Shown: positions 37,175 through 46,036, numbered from the stretch's first letter. The stretch: 64,000 nucleotides of DNA from Ottowia oryzae (GCF_003008535.1 NZ_CP027666.1:3647501-3711500), one strand, 5' to 3'. The notes: a model not told the origin generated them from the sequence alone. Translations and numbers: made by a program.

Positions 37175-38305
37175 TCAGAACGTTTGTTTCAGCGCGTTGC
37201 GCAGGCCGAAGACCTGCGTGTAGCGCGTGATGGTGGAGCCGGTCGGCTGATTCTTTGGCGTATCGCTGCAATCAAGATAGGTGCGCGCGGCGCCGGCCTT
37301 GTCAGCCAGCCGGGTACCCCCCCCGAGAGTTTGCGTGAGCACGCAGACCCGCACCGCGGTCACGCGCTGCCAACCATTCAATGACTGGCCGTTGACCACA
37401 ATGGGGGCCAGCGCCCCGACTTCGGTTGCGGTATAGAAACGCGCAGGCGCCAGAGACTGATCGTTCATATAGACGCCGTAAGCAAACCTCAAATCGGACA
37501 GACCGGACACGATGGGCTGGTAAGCCGTCGTGTCCGTCTTGCCATGTGGGCTGCGTCCATTTCCGCTGCAGGAAAGACTGAACGACGAGATATCGGACTG
37601 ATCCAGCGCGATTTTCACTGGCCTCATCGTGTATCGATTGGACACGAACAGCGGCAGTTGAGGCGGCAAATTCTCATTCAGCCCCGTGTGCGGCGTCAGT
37701 GGCGGATTGCCGCCGGTATTGAGCTTGCGCACACCGTTGCTGACGTCATCGCCCAGACTGGCACCGGTCCCGGCAACGTTCGCGCCCGTGCAATCGAACC
37801 GGGAGCCGACGACATTGGCCATCGAATCACTGGTGAACGAATTGATCACGATCGTGTCGCCCGTGCCGGCAGTTACCGTGCCACAGGTGCTGCTGGCCGT
37901 GTCGAATAACGCGCTGTCGCAACCAAAAATCCCGGTCATGAAAGCAGTTGGCGGCCAGCCGGCGGCGGTATTCATCCAGTCGGTCGCCATGCGCGGATCG
38001 GCCTGCAGGGGGGGATAGGTGTCGATCATGCCGGTTTGTGACACATGGACGACCATGGGGGAGCGGGAGGCCGGGTAGAACCCGGCGTTGGCAATCTCAC
38101 GGCCCAACAGCTGGAGTACGTAAACCCCGGTTTCTTGCGCATCGCTGCTGCGCTCCAGCGCGCGATCCGACTGCCGCGTCGCCAGATAAACATACGTTGC
38201 TGCCAGCACCAAGACGAGACTGATGGCCAGCGCCACCAGCAATTCCACCATGGTCAGGCCGGCCTGGCCATGAGGCGCCCGCTTCAATAACTTTTTAGGG
38301 GTCAT
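37175..38305 (-). CDS. pilW: Type IV pilus minor pilin PilW
   Basis: 376 aa from ATG 38305, overlapping the pilV stop (ATGA). Class III signal with cleavage before the Leu of GLTMVELLVALAISLVLVLAAT and Glu5 present. Large C-terminal domain with several Cys, as in PilW (e.g. DSALFDTASSTCG, SLSCSGNGRS). Minor pilin needed for pilus initiation. Confidence 0.9.
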   Translation of the reverse strand: MTPKKLLKRAPHGQAGLTMVELLVALAISLVLVLAATYVYLATRQSDRALERSSDAQETGVYVLQLLGREIANAGFYPASRSPMVVHVSQTGMIDTYPPLQADPRMATDWMNTAAGWPPTAFMTGIFGCDSALFDTASSTCGTVTAGTGDTIVINSFTSDSMANVVGSRFDCTGANVAGTGASLGDDVSNGVRKLNTGGNPPLTPHTGLNENLPPQLPLFVSNRYTMRPVKIALDQSDISSFSLSCSGNGRSPHGKTDTTAYQPIVSGLSDLRFAYGVYMNDQSLAPARFYTATEVGALAPIVVNGQSLNGWQRVTAVRVCVLTQTLGGGTRLADKAGAARTYLDCSDTPKNQPTGSTITRYTQVFGLRNALKQTF

Positions 38306-38952
38306 GGCACAAACCTGTATCGAGCACACCGCACACCTGCGGGCACATCAGCGTCCTCAGGGCAGCATGATTGCTGAGCGAACCCGGATTCGGTTCCCTT
38401 GCAGACCGGTGATTTTTCCAGCGTACGCGCATTCGCCGAATCCTCCGCATCCACCGAACCCTGCTTATCGGTGAATTCCTTGTCGAACCACATCAGCGTT
38501 ACGTCAAATCCAACGCCTTTATCCCCTTCCAGCCAAGCCGCGCCTTGCGGCAGCAGCGCGCGAACCTGGCGGCGCCACGCCAACATGTCGTAAGTCGCCC
38601 TTTCAGAAGGGGTGCAGGTGCTGGTGGTGCAGTCTTTGGCTATGACAAGCGTGTCGGATTGCTGCGCACCCCAATCTTCATCCAGCTTATATGCCGACGG
38701 AGTGGTGACGCCGCCGTGTAGGACATTCGTGCCAGCGACGTCGGTATTGATGCGAATACGCTCGCCAATATCGGACACCAGCCCAGACACATTCGCCCGC
38801 GCCCAAGTGTTCATCTTGTATTTTGACGATATGGCTTGCAGACCCGCCACACCCAACAAGCCGATGGACATGATAATGATCGCCACCATCATTTCGATGA
38901 GGGTAAATCCACTCGAAGACCTCGCGGTTTGCATGATCAATATGTTGCGCAC
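38302..38952 (-). CDS. pilV: Type IV pilus modification/minor pilin PilV
   Basis: 210-216 aa. Prepilin motif SGFTLIEMMVAIIIMSIGLLGVA with Glu5; the IGLLGVAGLQ segment is the PilV signature. The start is uncertain: a GTG at 38952 would overlap fimT by 16 nt, while ATG 38934 follows it by 2 nt; neither has a good ribosome binding site. C-terminal CC pair (QQSCCPEDADVP). Confidence 0.88.
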   Translation of the reverse strand: MRNILIMQTARSSSGFTLIEMMVAIIIMSIGLLGVAGLQAISSKYKMNTWARANVSGLVSDIGERIRINTDVAGTNVLHGGVTTPSAYKLDEDWGAQQSDTLVIAKDCTTSTCTPSERATYDMLAWRRQVRALLPQGAAWLEGDKGVGFDVTLMWFDKEFTDKQGSVDAEDSANARTLEKSPVCKGTESGFAQQSCCPEDADVPAGVRCARYRFVP

Positions 38953-39554
38953 TTTTTATCGCTCGGGATGGTTCGGGTTCGCGCCAGGCTGTCGACGCAA
39001 ACGTTCTTGGCGTACTGCATGGTCAAGGAATTTCCTGCGCTTTCATAAACCGCATCAAACTCTGCGGCCGACGCCAGAGAGCCCCCCCCTCTCGGGTTGA
39101 AAGTAAATCTCCGGACTGCAGTGCCCTGGCTGTTCAGATAATAAGCACCAGATATTCCCACTCGCGCACCGATCAGATTGATCGGCGGACTGGGCGACGC
39201 AGGGTCGTTTGGATCCGCGGGGATGTTGTTGGTGGTGGCATCGCACGCAGGATTGAGGAAGATGATCCAGCCCGGCTGCCAATCGGCACCGCCGGTCGCA
39301 CAGGTCGGATTGCTGTTCGCGGCGCTGCTGCTCATGCACATGGTGACGCAGATGTTCTTGTTCATGGCGGTCGTGCGGGCCTTCATGATGTCGCTCTGGA
39401 AATCACTGGTCACAGATTCCAGATTGCGACGCACGATGAAATCGCGGAACGACGGCGCCGCCAAACCTGCCATCACAGCGACCAAAGCCACGGTGACCAG
39501 CAGCTCGATCAGGGTGAAGCCGCGTGCGGGCTGACGACGGACAGTAAGCATCAT
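38937..39554 (-). CDS. fimT: FimT/GspH-type minor pilin
   Basis: 205 aa from ATG 39554 (the next codon is also ATG). Prepilin motif ARGFTLIELLVTVALVAVMAGLAAPSF with Glu5, then RNLESVTSDFQSDIMKART, typical of FimT/GspH. FimT in other bacteria can bind DNA during uptake; whether this one does is unknown. First gene of the fimT-pilV-pilW-pilX-pilY1-pilE operon. Confidence 0.9.
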   Translation of the reverse strand: MMLTVRRQPARGFTLIELLVTVALVAVMAGLAAPSFRDFIVRRNLESVTSDFQSDIMKARTTAMNKNICVTMCMSSSAANSNPTCATGGADWQPGWIIFLNPACDATTNNIPADPNDPASPSPPINLIGARVGISGAYYLNSQGTAVRRFTFNPRGGGSLASAAEFDAVYESAGNSLTMQYAKNVCVDSLARTRTIPSDKKCATY

Positions 39555-39693
39555 GTGACCATTTTCCTGGTTGCGTAACGCTTTGCTCAAGCCCGCCAAG
39601 CCCGCGCAGAGCGCCGTTGGTCGGATATCCGTGCTTTTCCCACAAGGCTGGCGCCGCAGCGAGACGCGCCGAAGCGCGACAATGCGGCCCGCT

Positions 39694-40776
39694 ATGCGCT
39701 CATCCTTAAGACATCAACTCGACCGCCACGCCGCCCGCCTGATGGAGTTGGACTTCCTGCTGTCCCGCCCGGACATCATGTCCGACATGGCGCAGTTCAT
39801 GAAGCTGTCGCGCGAGCACACGGAGGTATCGGCCGTGGCCGATCGATGGGCGCGCTTTCAGCAGCGCGAGCAGGACGTAGCCGCCGCGCAGGACTTGCTG
39901 CAAGACCCCGACATGGCCGACATGGCGACCGAGGAAATCGCAGCGGCCCAGGCGGAGCTGGCCGCGCTCGAAGCGGAGCTGCAGCGCATGCTGCTGCCCA
40001 AGGATCCGGACGACGCCCGGCCCGCGTTCGTGGAGATTCGAGCGGGCACGGGCGGCGATGAATCTGCGCTGTTTGCGGGCGACCTGGCGCGCATGTACAC
40101 GCGCTACGCGGCCAACCAGGGCTGGCGCGTGGAGGTGATGAGCGAGTCGCCCGCTGAGCTGGGCGGCTACAAGGAGCTGGTGCTGCGCGTCGACGGGGAC
40201 AATGTTTACGGCAAGCTCAGGTTTGAATCGGGCGGCCACCGCGTGCAGCGCGTGCCGGCCACGGAGACTCAGGGCCGCATCCACACCAGCGCCGCGACCG
40301 TGGCGGTCATGCCCGAGCCGGATGAGGCCGAGGCGATCAAGCTGAACCCGGCGGACCTGCGCATCGACACCTTCCGTGCCAGCGGCGCGGGCGGCCAGCA
40401 CATCAACAAAACCGATTCGGCGGTGCGGGTGGTGCACTTGCCCACAGGCATCGTGGCCGAGTGTCAGGACGGCCGCAGCCAGCACGCCAACAAGGCGCAG
40501 GCCTTGCGGGTGCTGCAGGCAAGGCTACAAGAAAAAGAGCGCACTGAGCGGCTGGCCAAGGAAGCAGCCACGCGCAAGGGGCTGATTGGCAGCGGCGACC
40601 GCAGCGACCGCATCCGCACCTACAACTTTCCGCAGGGCCGCCTGACCGACCACCGCATCAACCTGACGCTGTACAAGCTGGGGCTGATCATGGAGGGCGA
40701 ATTGCAGGACGTGGTGGATGCTCTGCGCGCCGCGCGCGAGGCCGAGCTGATGGCCGAGCTGGAAGTGAACCACTGA
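39694..40776 (+). CDS. prfA: Peptide chain release factor 1
   Basis: 360 aa from ATG 39694, exactly the usual length (an upstream Met at 39682 is possible). GAGGQHINKTDSAVR carries the GGQ peptidyl-tRNA hydrolysis motif; VPATETQGRIHTS holds the PAT-type stop-codon recognition tripeptide, giving RF1 (UAA/UAG) specificity. Normally downstream of hemA; here 9.9 kb away. Its stop codon abuts the second 155-bp repeat. Confidence 0.96.
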   Translation: MRSSLRHQLDRHAARLMELDFLLSRPDIMSDMAQFMKLSREHTEVSAVADRWARFQQREQDVAAAQDLLQDPDMADMATEEIAAAQAELAALEAELQRMLLPKDPDDARPAFVEIRAGTGGDESALFAGDLARMYTRYAANQGWRVEVMSESPAELGGYKELVLRVDGDNVYGKLRFESGGHRVQRVPATETQGRIHTSAATVAVMPEPDEAEAIKLNPADLRIDTFRASGAGGQHINKTDSAVRVVHLPTGIVAECQDGRSQHANKAQALRVLQARLQEKERTERLAKEAATRKGLIGSGDRSDRIRTYNFPQGRLTDHRINLTLYKLGLIMEGELQDVVDALRAAREAELMAELEVNH

Positions 40777-40927
40777 TACCCAATTGCGTTCAATCCGTCA
40801 GAAACCGTTCGCACTGAGCTTGTCGAAGTGCATGCACCGCGCAGGGCTTCGACCCTTCGACAAGCTCAGGACAGGCCAGGCTCAGCCCGAACGGTTCTTA
40901 TATTTTTGAGGGCGGATTCGTATGAGG
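40773..40927 (+). repeat. 155-bp repeat next to a stop codon, copy 2
   Basis: Same strand and 154/155 identical to 27911-28065, including the bases ctga at the end of the preceding gene. Same nested palindrome. The two copies flank hemA through prfA. Confidence 0.93.
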
Positions 40928-41172
40928 GGCGCCTGCGCCTTCAAGCCCCATCGATGCCCCGATGCACCGATGCGTGGGTGGATCGGCCTCGGCATACGGG
41001 CGACTTCGTGCATTGCCGGCGCGGGGATCCACCCGCGTTTTGCCGCGTCAGGTGACCCATCGTTGAAACCCAAGCACGCTCTTCCCAAGACAGCGCCTCA
41101 TGCGAAGATCGCTTCACCGGCGTTCACCGCGCCCACCGCCGCTTCGCGCCTTGCCCCACCGGAGGATTGACC
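40928..41172. other. Gene-free stretch after repeat copy 2
   Basis: No credible gene. An inverted pair, gtgggtggatc (about 40974-40984) and ggatccacccgc (about 41026-41037), may form a long hairpin. The segment just before 41161 should hold the promoter of the BON gene, but no clear -35/-10 pair stands out. Confidence 0.5.
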
Positions 41173-41568
41173 ATGCGCCCGACCCATCTTGCCCGCCGCC
41201 CGTTCGCGATCGCCGCCCTGGCGACCGCGCCGGTCGTGCTGCTCAGCGCCTGCACGGGCGGCACGCCGTGGGGCGCCATCCCCGAGCGCATCGAGATCCC
41301 GGTGCCCGACTTGCGCAAGGCGCCGGAGGTGTTCGACGGCGTGTCGGGTTCCACGCAAGGGTCGTTGCGCGTGGCGCAGCGGGTGCGCAGCGCATTGGCG
41401 GCGCAGCCCAGCCTGGCGGGGCTCAACCTGCAAGTTGAAGGGCTGGAAGGCGGCCTGGTGGTGCTGAGCGGCGCCGTGCCGTCTGCCAACGAACGCCAGT
41501 TGGCGCTGCAGACGGCGCGCCAAGTGACTGGCGTGACCGGCGTGGTCGACCGGTTGACGGCGCCTTGA
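41173..41568 (+). CDS. BON-domain lipoprotein
   Basis: 131 aa from ATG 41173, with ggagg at 41161-41165. Lipobox VLLSAC (Cys near residue 27) indicates an outer- or inner-membrane lipoprotein. A single BON domain (RVAQRVRSALAAQPSLAGLNLQVEGLEGGLVVLSGAVPS, then TGVTGVVDRL). BON domains bind phospholipid surfaces; OsmY/DolP are relatives. Its place between prfA and prmC is unusual. Confidence 0.85.
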   Translation: MRPTHLARRPFAIAALATAPVVLLSACTGGTPWGAIPERIEIPVPDLRKAPEVFDGVSGSTQGSLRVAQRVRSALAAQPSLAGLNLQVEGLEGGLVVLSGAVPSANERQLALQTARQVTGVTGVVDRLTAP

Positions 41569-41643
41569 TCCGTGCCGCTCAAACTGCGCGTGTCGCTGGT
41601 TTGTCAGGCTGACTCCGGGCACAGAAATCTGGATAGAAAAGGC

Positions 41644-41692
41644 GTCTGGCGCCTGTCCATACTGCGCGAGCAGCTATATTTTCGATAGTATT
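41644..41692 (-). repeat. Dispersed GATAGCTG repeat, copy 9
   Basis: gtctggcgcc, linker, tgcgcgagcagctatattttcgatagtatt. The AT-rich end lies within 3-9 nt of the prmC start codon, so the repeat forms most of the prmC leader. Confidence 0.65.
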
Positions 41693-41694
41693 GG

Positions 41695-42558
41695 GTGCCC
41701 GTGAACTCCACCCCCGTCACCATCGCCCAAGCACTGCAAGGCTTGACCGCCACAGGCCTGCCGCGCCTGGAGGCGCAGATGCTGCTGCTGCATGTGCTGA
41801 ACCAGCCCACGCGCGCGCGCGCCTGGCTGCTGACGCACGATGGTGAACCGCTGCCGGCCGCCGCCGCGCAACGCCTGGCCGCGTTGGCCGAGCGACGACG
41901 GGCGGGCGAACCCATCGCCTACCTGGTCGGCCAGAAGGCGTTTCATGGCTTGACGCTGCAGGTAGACGCCCGCGTGCTGGACCCGCGTGACGACACCGAG
42001 ACGCTGGTCGATTGGGCGCTGGAACTTCTACCCACCACGACCGCAGCCAACGCCAGAGCAAGCGCAAGCGTGCTCGACCTGGGCACAGGCAGCGGTGCCA
42101 TTGCCCTGGCCGTGGCGCAACAGCGCCCGCACGCGCGCGTGACGGCGGTCGACGCCAGCGCCGACGCCCTGGCCGTCGCCGGCGCCAACGCGCAACGCCT
42201 GGGCCTTCCGGTGGCCATGCGCCACGGCAGTTGGTTCGCGCCGGTGGCGGGCGAGCGGTTTGACTTGATTCTGAGCAACCCGCCCTACATCGCCGAGGGC
42301 GACGCGCACCTGCCCGCCTTGGCGCATGAGCCGCGCCAGGCCTTGGTCAGCGGCGCCGATGGGCTGGACGACCTGCGCCACATCATCGCGCACGCCCAGG
42401 CCCACCTGTGCGCGGGCGGCTGGTTGCTGCTGGAGCACGGCTGGGACCAAGCCGATGCGGTGCAGGGCCTGCTGCACGCGGCGGGTTTCAAGCAAGTGCA
42501 AAGCCGGCGCGACCTGGGTGGCCAGCCGCGCTGCACCGGGGGCCAGTGGGCGGAATAG
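41695..42558 (+). CDS. prmC: Peptide chain release factor N(5)-glutamine methyltransferase
   Basis: 287 aa (GTG 41695) or 285 aa (GTG 41701); there is no ATG near the start. SAM motif VLDLGTGSGAIALAV near residue 126 and catalytic NPPY in LILSNPPYIAEGD near 192. It methylates the Gln of the GGQ motif in release factors, fitting prfA upstream. The substrate-recognition N-terminal domain ends with RRAGEPIAYLVGQKAF. Confidence 0.94.
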   Translation: MPVNSTPVTIAQALQGLTATGLPRLEAQMLLLHVLNQPTRARAWLLTHDGEPLPAAAAQRLAALAERRRAGEPIAYLVGQKAFHGLTLQVDARVLDPRDDTETLVDWALELLPTTTAANARASASVLDLGTGSGAIALAVAQQRPHARVTAVDASADALAVAGANAQRLGLPVAMRHGSWFAPVAGERFDLILSNPPYIAEGDAHLPALAHEPRQALVSGADGLDDLRHIIAHAQAHLCAGGWLLLEHGWDQADAVQGLLHAAGFKQVQSRRDLGGQPRCTGGQWAE

Positions 42559-42850
42559 CCAGCCGATCTGTGCTACTAGCGCGTGGGGTTCCGCCTGAGC
42601 GGTGTGCGGCGGTGTCCGCATTGCGCCGTTGTGCGCCGCGCTGTCGTCGTCAAGTTTTAAACGCCCAACGCGTGGCGCGGCAGCCCAAACGCCCGGCGCA
42701 GGCCCCACGCGTTTACGCAAGCGCCACCTAACGGCGCGACACCGGCCATCGCGCGCGCAAAGGCATGCAGGCATGTAGGCGTGTGCAAAGTCACGCGCCC
42801 CGCACGCTCGCCCTGCCCGCTGCTCCTAGCGCCACGAGCTCAACGCCATC

Positions 42851-43819
42851 TCAGACCGACGGCTCAGCTTCCACCAGCCTCGGGTAGCGCACCGGCAGCA
42901 GCGTCTGAAGGCCGAATTCGGCCAGCAGCGCTTTCAGCCGCTCGGCGGCGCTGCGTTTCTTCTGGCCCGTCCAGCGGGCGATGATCAGCTCGTTTTTCAG
43001 GCTGTGTTCCCAGCCCACCAGTTCGGTCACCGTCACGCTGTAGCCCTGCGACTCCAGGTACAGGCAGCGCAGCACGTTGGTCAGCTGGCTGCCCATTTCG
43101 CGGGTGTGCAGCGGGTGGCGCCACAGCTCGGCCAGCGGCGTGCGTGCCAGTTGCAGGGCCTTGGATTGGCGCAGGCTGGCGGCCAGCTCGGCCTGGCAGC
43201 AGGGCACCAGCACCATCGCCTGCGCGTGCTTTTCCAGGCCGAAGGCGATGGCGTCGTCGGTGGCGGTGTCGCAGGCGTGCAGCGCGGTGACGACGTCGAT
43301 GCGCTCTGGCAACGCCGCATGGTGCGCGGAATCGGCAGCGCTGATGTTGAGGAAGTCCATGCGCGCAAAACCCAGCTGGCGGGCCAGCGCGCGCGAGCGC
43401 TCGACCAGCTCGGGCCGCGTTTCGATGCCGAACACGCGGCCGCTGCCGCTGGCTTTCAGGCACAGGTCGTACAGGATGAAGCCGAGGTAAGACTTGCCCG
43501 CGCCGTGGTCGGCCAGCGTCAGCTCGGCGCCGTGCGGCGTCAGCTCGGCCATCTGCTTTTCGATGAACTGCACCAGGTGCTCGACCTGCTTGAGCTTGCG
43601 GCGCGAATCCTGGTTCAGCCGCCCGTCGCGCGTGAGGATGTGCAGGGCCTTGAGCAGCTCGATGGACTGGCCGGGGCGCAGTTCGGCCTGCAGGGCGGAT
43701 TCAGTATCTTTTGCGCCTCTGGCGCCGGTGGCACCAGCGCCAGCAGCTATCTTTTTTGAAGTATCTTTGGCGCGATTCGGCCGAGGTGCCTGGGCGCCGG
43801 GGTGGGTATTGGTCTTCAT
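42851..43819 (-). CDS. SAM-dependent methyltransferase (Methyltransf_32-like)
   Basis: 322 aa. LADHGAGKSYLGFILYDL (about residues 103-120) is the SAM-binding region and TALHACDTATDDAI follows, as in Methyltransf_32 proteins; VPCCQAELA is a conserved CC pair. Substrate unknown, perhaps RNA. Residues about 16-38 (AKDTSKKIAAGAGATGARGAKDTE) are encoded by a copy of the dispersed repeat, so this low-complexity N-terminal part is probably an in-frame repeat insertion. Ten nt after the DUF1415 stop. Confidence 0.82.
   Translation of the reverse strand: MKTNTHPGAQAPRPNRAKDTSKKIAAGAGATGARGAKDTESALQAELRPGQSIELLKALHILTRDGRLNQDSRRKLKQVEHLVQFIEKQMAELTPHGAELTLADHGAGKSYLGFILYDLCLKASGSGRVFGIETRPELVERSRALARQLGFARMDFLNISAADSAHHAALPERIDVVTALHACDTATDDAIAFGLEKHAQAMVLVPCCQAELAASLRQSKALQLARTPLAELWRHPLHTREMGSQLTNVLRCLYLESQGYSVTVTELVGWEHSLKNELIIARWTGQKKRSAAERLKALLAEFGLQTLLPVRYPRLVEAEPSV
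43719..43770 (-). repeat. Dispersed GATAGCTG repeat, copy 10 (inside a coding sequence)
   Basis: ctggcgccggtggcaccagc, then gccagcagctatcttttttgaagtatct. It lies in the 5' part of the methyltransferase gene, in the same orientation, and is read through in frame. Confidence 0.82.
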
Positions 43820-43829
43820 GGCGTGCCGC

Positions 43830-44405
43830 TCAGCGCGCCGATTCGGTCACGCTGGCGCCCACGTCCAGCGCGGCCCAGCCGTCGGCGCCCAGCTTTTCCA
43901 GCTTGGCGATGTTGCCTTCGAAGATTTCCTCGGCATCGGGGAAAGCCTCTACCGCGCGGTCGATGCTTTCTTCGCGGATCAGGTGCAGCGTGGGGTACGG
44001 CGAGCGGTTGGTGGCGTTGCCAATGTCGTCCTCCTCGGTGCCTGCAAACTGGAACCGCGGGTGAAAGGGCGCCACCTGCAGCACGCCTTCCAGGCCCAGC
44101 TCTTCCAGCACGGCGTCGGCCGCGTCCAGGAAATCGTTGAAGGCGAGAAAGTCCGCCATCTGGCGCGGCGCCATCAGCAGCGTGGTTTCGCGTTGGGCAG
44201 GGTCGGCCTCGGCCAGGGCGGTCAGCTCGGCTTGCAGTTGCAGCAGCAGCGCTTCGGGCTCGTCGGCGGTGCACACGGCGTAGTGGATCTGGCCCTTGGT
44301 GTGCGGTGCCTTGGCGAAGGGGCACAGGTTGAGGCCGATCACGGCACGCTCCAGCCAACGCTGGGTGTCGGCGATGACGGTGTCGCGCAGGGTGTCGTCG
44401 TTCAT
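43830..44405 (-). CDS. DUF1415 domain-containing protein
   Basis: 191 aa from ATG 44405 (MNDDTLRDTVIADTQRWLE). DUF1415 features: GLNLCPFAKAP with a conserved Cys near residue 29, and FHPRFQFAG, NATNRSPYPTLHLIREESI. Widespread in beta/gammaproteobacteria, function unknown. It appears co-transcribed with the methyltransferase downstream. Confidence 0.9.
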   Translation of the reverse strand: MNDDTLRDTVIADTQRWLERAVIGLNLCPFAKAPHTKGQIHYAVCTADEPEALLLQLQAELTALAEADPAQRETTLLMAPRQMADFLAFNDFLDAADAVLEELGLEGVLQVAPFHPRFQFAGTEEDDIGNATNRSPYPTLHLIREESIDRAVEAFPDAEEIFEGNIAKLEKLGADGWAALDVGASVTESAR

Positions 44406-44473
44406 GGGTGGCGTGGGGTGGTGGGGGCTCAGGTGGCGTGCCGCTGCGCAGGCGCTGCGTGCAAACCGGCTGA

Positions 44474-44527
44474 TTGCTATATTTTGGATAGCTGCCAGCG
44501 CTGGTTGCACCGGCGCCAGAGGCTATT
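44474..44527 (+). repeat. Dispersed GATAGCTG palindromic repeat, copy 11
   Basis: ttgctatattttggatagctg, ccagcgctgg, linker, ccggcgccagaggctattt. It ends at the stop codon of the MFS gene. Confidence 0.82.
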
Positions 44528-45772
44528 TCACCCAGATTGTGCCAGCCGCCGGCCTATCAAGCCCGCCAGCACGGCGCCCGCCACGCAGCACGCGGCCGTC
44601 AGCACCCAGGTGAACTGCCATCCGCCCACCCAGCCGGCGAAGGCCGCCACCAGCGGCGGGCCGCACACCTGGCCCACGGCCGACAGCTGCTGCATCCAAC
44701 CCACCGTGGTGGCGATGCGCCCTTCGCCCGGCGCCAGGCGCGGGGCGAGGCCGAAGAGCGTGCCGGGAATCAGGCCGCCCACCGCCGAGAACAGCACAGC
44801 GCCCAGGTAACGCGGCACGGGCCAGGCGGCCGTCAGCTCGGCGAAGGCCATCACGCCGCCCAGCGCCATGGCGGCAAAGCCGATCCACAGCAACACCGGC
44901 GCCGCCACGCCGCGCGACAGCAGGCGCCCTGCCGCCACGTTGCCGATGATGTTGGCGCCCGCGACGCCGGCCGTCAGCAGCGCGCCCAGCGCCCCGCCCC
45001 AGCCGGCCCGCTGGTACAGCGAAGGCAGAAACCCCACCACGGCCAGCCACTGCGACGAATACACCATGAAGCTGAGCGCCAAGAGCCAGGGGCCTGCGGC
45101 GGCCAGGGTGCCGGTCAGGCGGGGCGGCCACGGCTCGCCCGCAGCCGTGCTGGCGCGGCGCGGGGGGTCGGCGGGCACTTTCGCGCTCATCCACAGCGCC
45201 ATCAGCGCAGAAAACGCGGCCACCACCCACCACCAGCCCTGCCACCCGGCCGCCGGAATCACCGCCGGGCCCAGCAGCAGCGCGGCGGCGGTGCCAAACG
45301 GCATGTACGCACCCCAGAACCCGAGCATGCGCGTGAGCTGGCTGGGCGGCAGGCTGCGCCTGATCAGGCTGGGCCCCGGCACGGTGACCAGCAGCACACC
45401 CACGCCTTCCACCGCGCGCAGCGCCAGCAGCCCGGCCGCGCTCTGCGCAAAGCCTCCGGCCAGCCCGGCCAGCGCGAGCAGCCACAGCCCGCCGATCACG
45501 CAACGGCGCAGGCCCAGCCCTTCGGCCATCAGCCCGGCCACCAGCCCCAGCGCCATCGACGCCAGCTGCACCAGCGAAAGCAGGAAACCTGCCTGCACGA
45601 AGGTCAGCCCCAGCGCGGCCTGCAGCGCCGGAATCGCGGGCGGCAGCTTGCCCACGTACAGCGCCGCGGCCACCCCGGCAAGGATGACGATCCAGGCGGT
45701 CAGGCCGCTGCGGGTGGGCGCACCGGGCGCGGCGCGGGTGGCTTGTGAGGGTGTAGGGTTGGCGGCGGTCAT
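44528..45772 (-). CDS. MFS transporter (CynX/NimT-like)
   Basis: 414 aa from ATG 45772. Twelve hydrophobic helices; ALYVGKLPPAIPALQAALGLTFVQAGFLLS in helix 1-2 and LGLVAGLMAEGLGLRRCVIGG as the MFS loop 2-3 signature. Closest in style to cyanate/2-nitroimidazole-type exporters (CynX), but the substrate cannot be assigned. It stands alone between dgt and the DUF1415 unit. Confidence 0.86.
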   Translation of the reverse strand: MTAANPTPSQATRAAPGAPTRSGLTAWIVILAGVAAALYVGKLPPAIPALQAALGLTFVQAGFLLSLVQLASMALGLVAGLMAEGLGLRRCVIGGLWLLALAGLAGGFAQSAAGLLALRAVEGVGVLLVTVPGPSLIRRSLPPSQLTRMLGFWGAYMPFGTAAALLLGPAVIPAAGWQGWWWVVAAFSALMALWMSAKVPADPPRRASTAAGEPWPPRLTGTLAAAGPWLLALSFMVYSSQWLAVVGFLPSLYQRAGWGGALGALLTAGVAGANIIGNVAAGRLLSRGVAAPVLLWIGFAAMALGGVMAFAELTAAWPVPRYLGAVLFSAVGGLIPGTLFGLAPRLAPGEGRIATTVGWMQQLSAVGQVCGPPLVAAFAGWVGGWQFTWVLTAACCVAGAVLAGLIGRRLAQSG

Positions 45773-45905
45773 GGCGGAGGTGGGGTTGGCGCTCGGCAGG
45801 GCTCGGCTGGCGCGAGTGTGCCGGCAACGGCGCACCGCACCGGCGACAGGGGTATGTCGGGCGTTGCAGGCGAGTGTCGCTTGGCGCCGCGCCCTGCTGC
45901 GCGGA

Positions 45906-45939
45906 TGGTCGGCCGGAGAGCGCCGCCGCTGGCCGACCA
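45906..45939. other. 9-bp inverted repeat between the MFS gene and dgt
   Basis: tggtcggcc (45906-45914) and ggccgacca (45931-45939) with a 16-nt loop, no T-run. May end the dgt transcript. Nothing else is seen in this 264-nt gap. Confidence 0.35.
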
Positions 45940-46036
45940 GCCTGTGTCATGCGTTGGCAGCGGTAGGCGGGGCGTCGCCCTGGCAAATCCAGGTCCAGTC
46001 AGTCCGCCAGCGCACCCACCTTGGTCGTGTGCCTGA

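Noticed and set aside
27911..40927. Composite transposon or integrative island bounded by the 155-bp repeats
   Set aside because: No integrase, recombinase or attachment site inside, and the essential hemA and prfA lie within; the repeats look like independent 3'-end elements.
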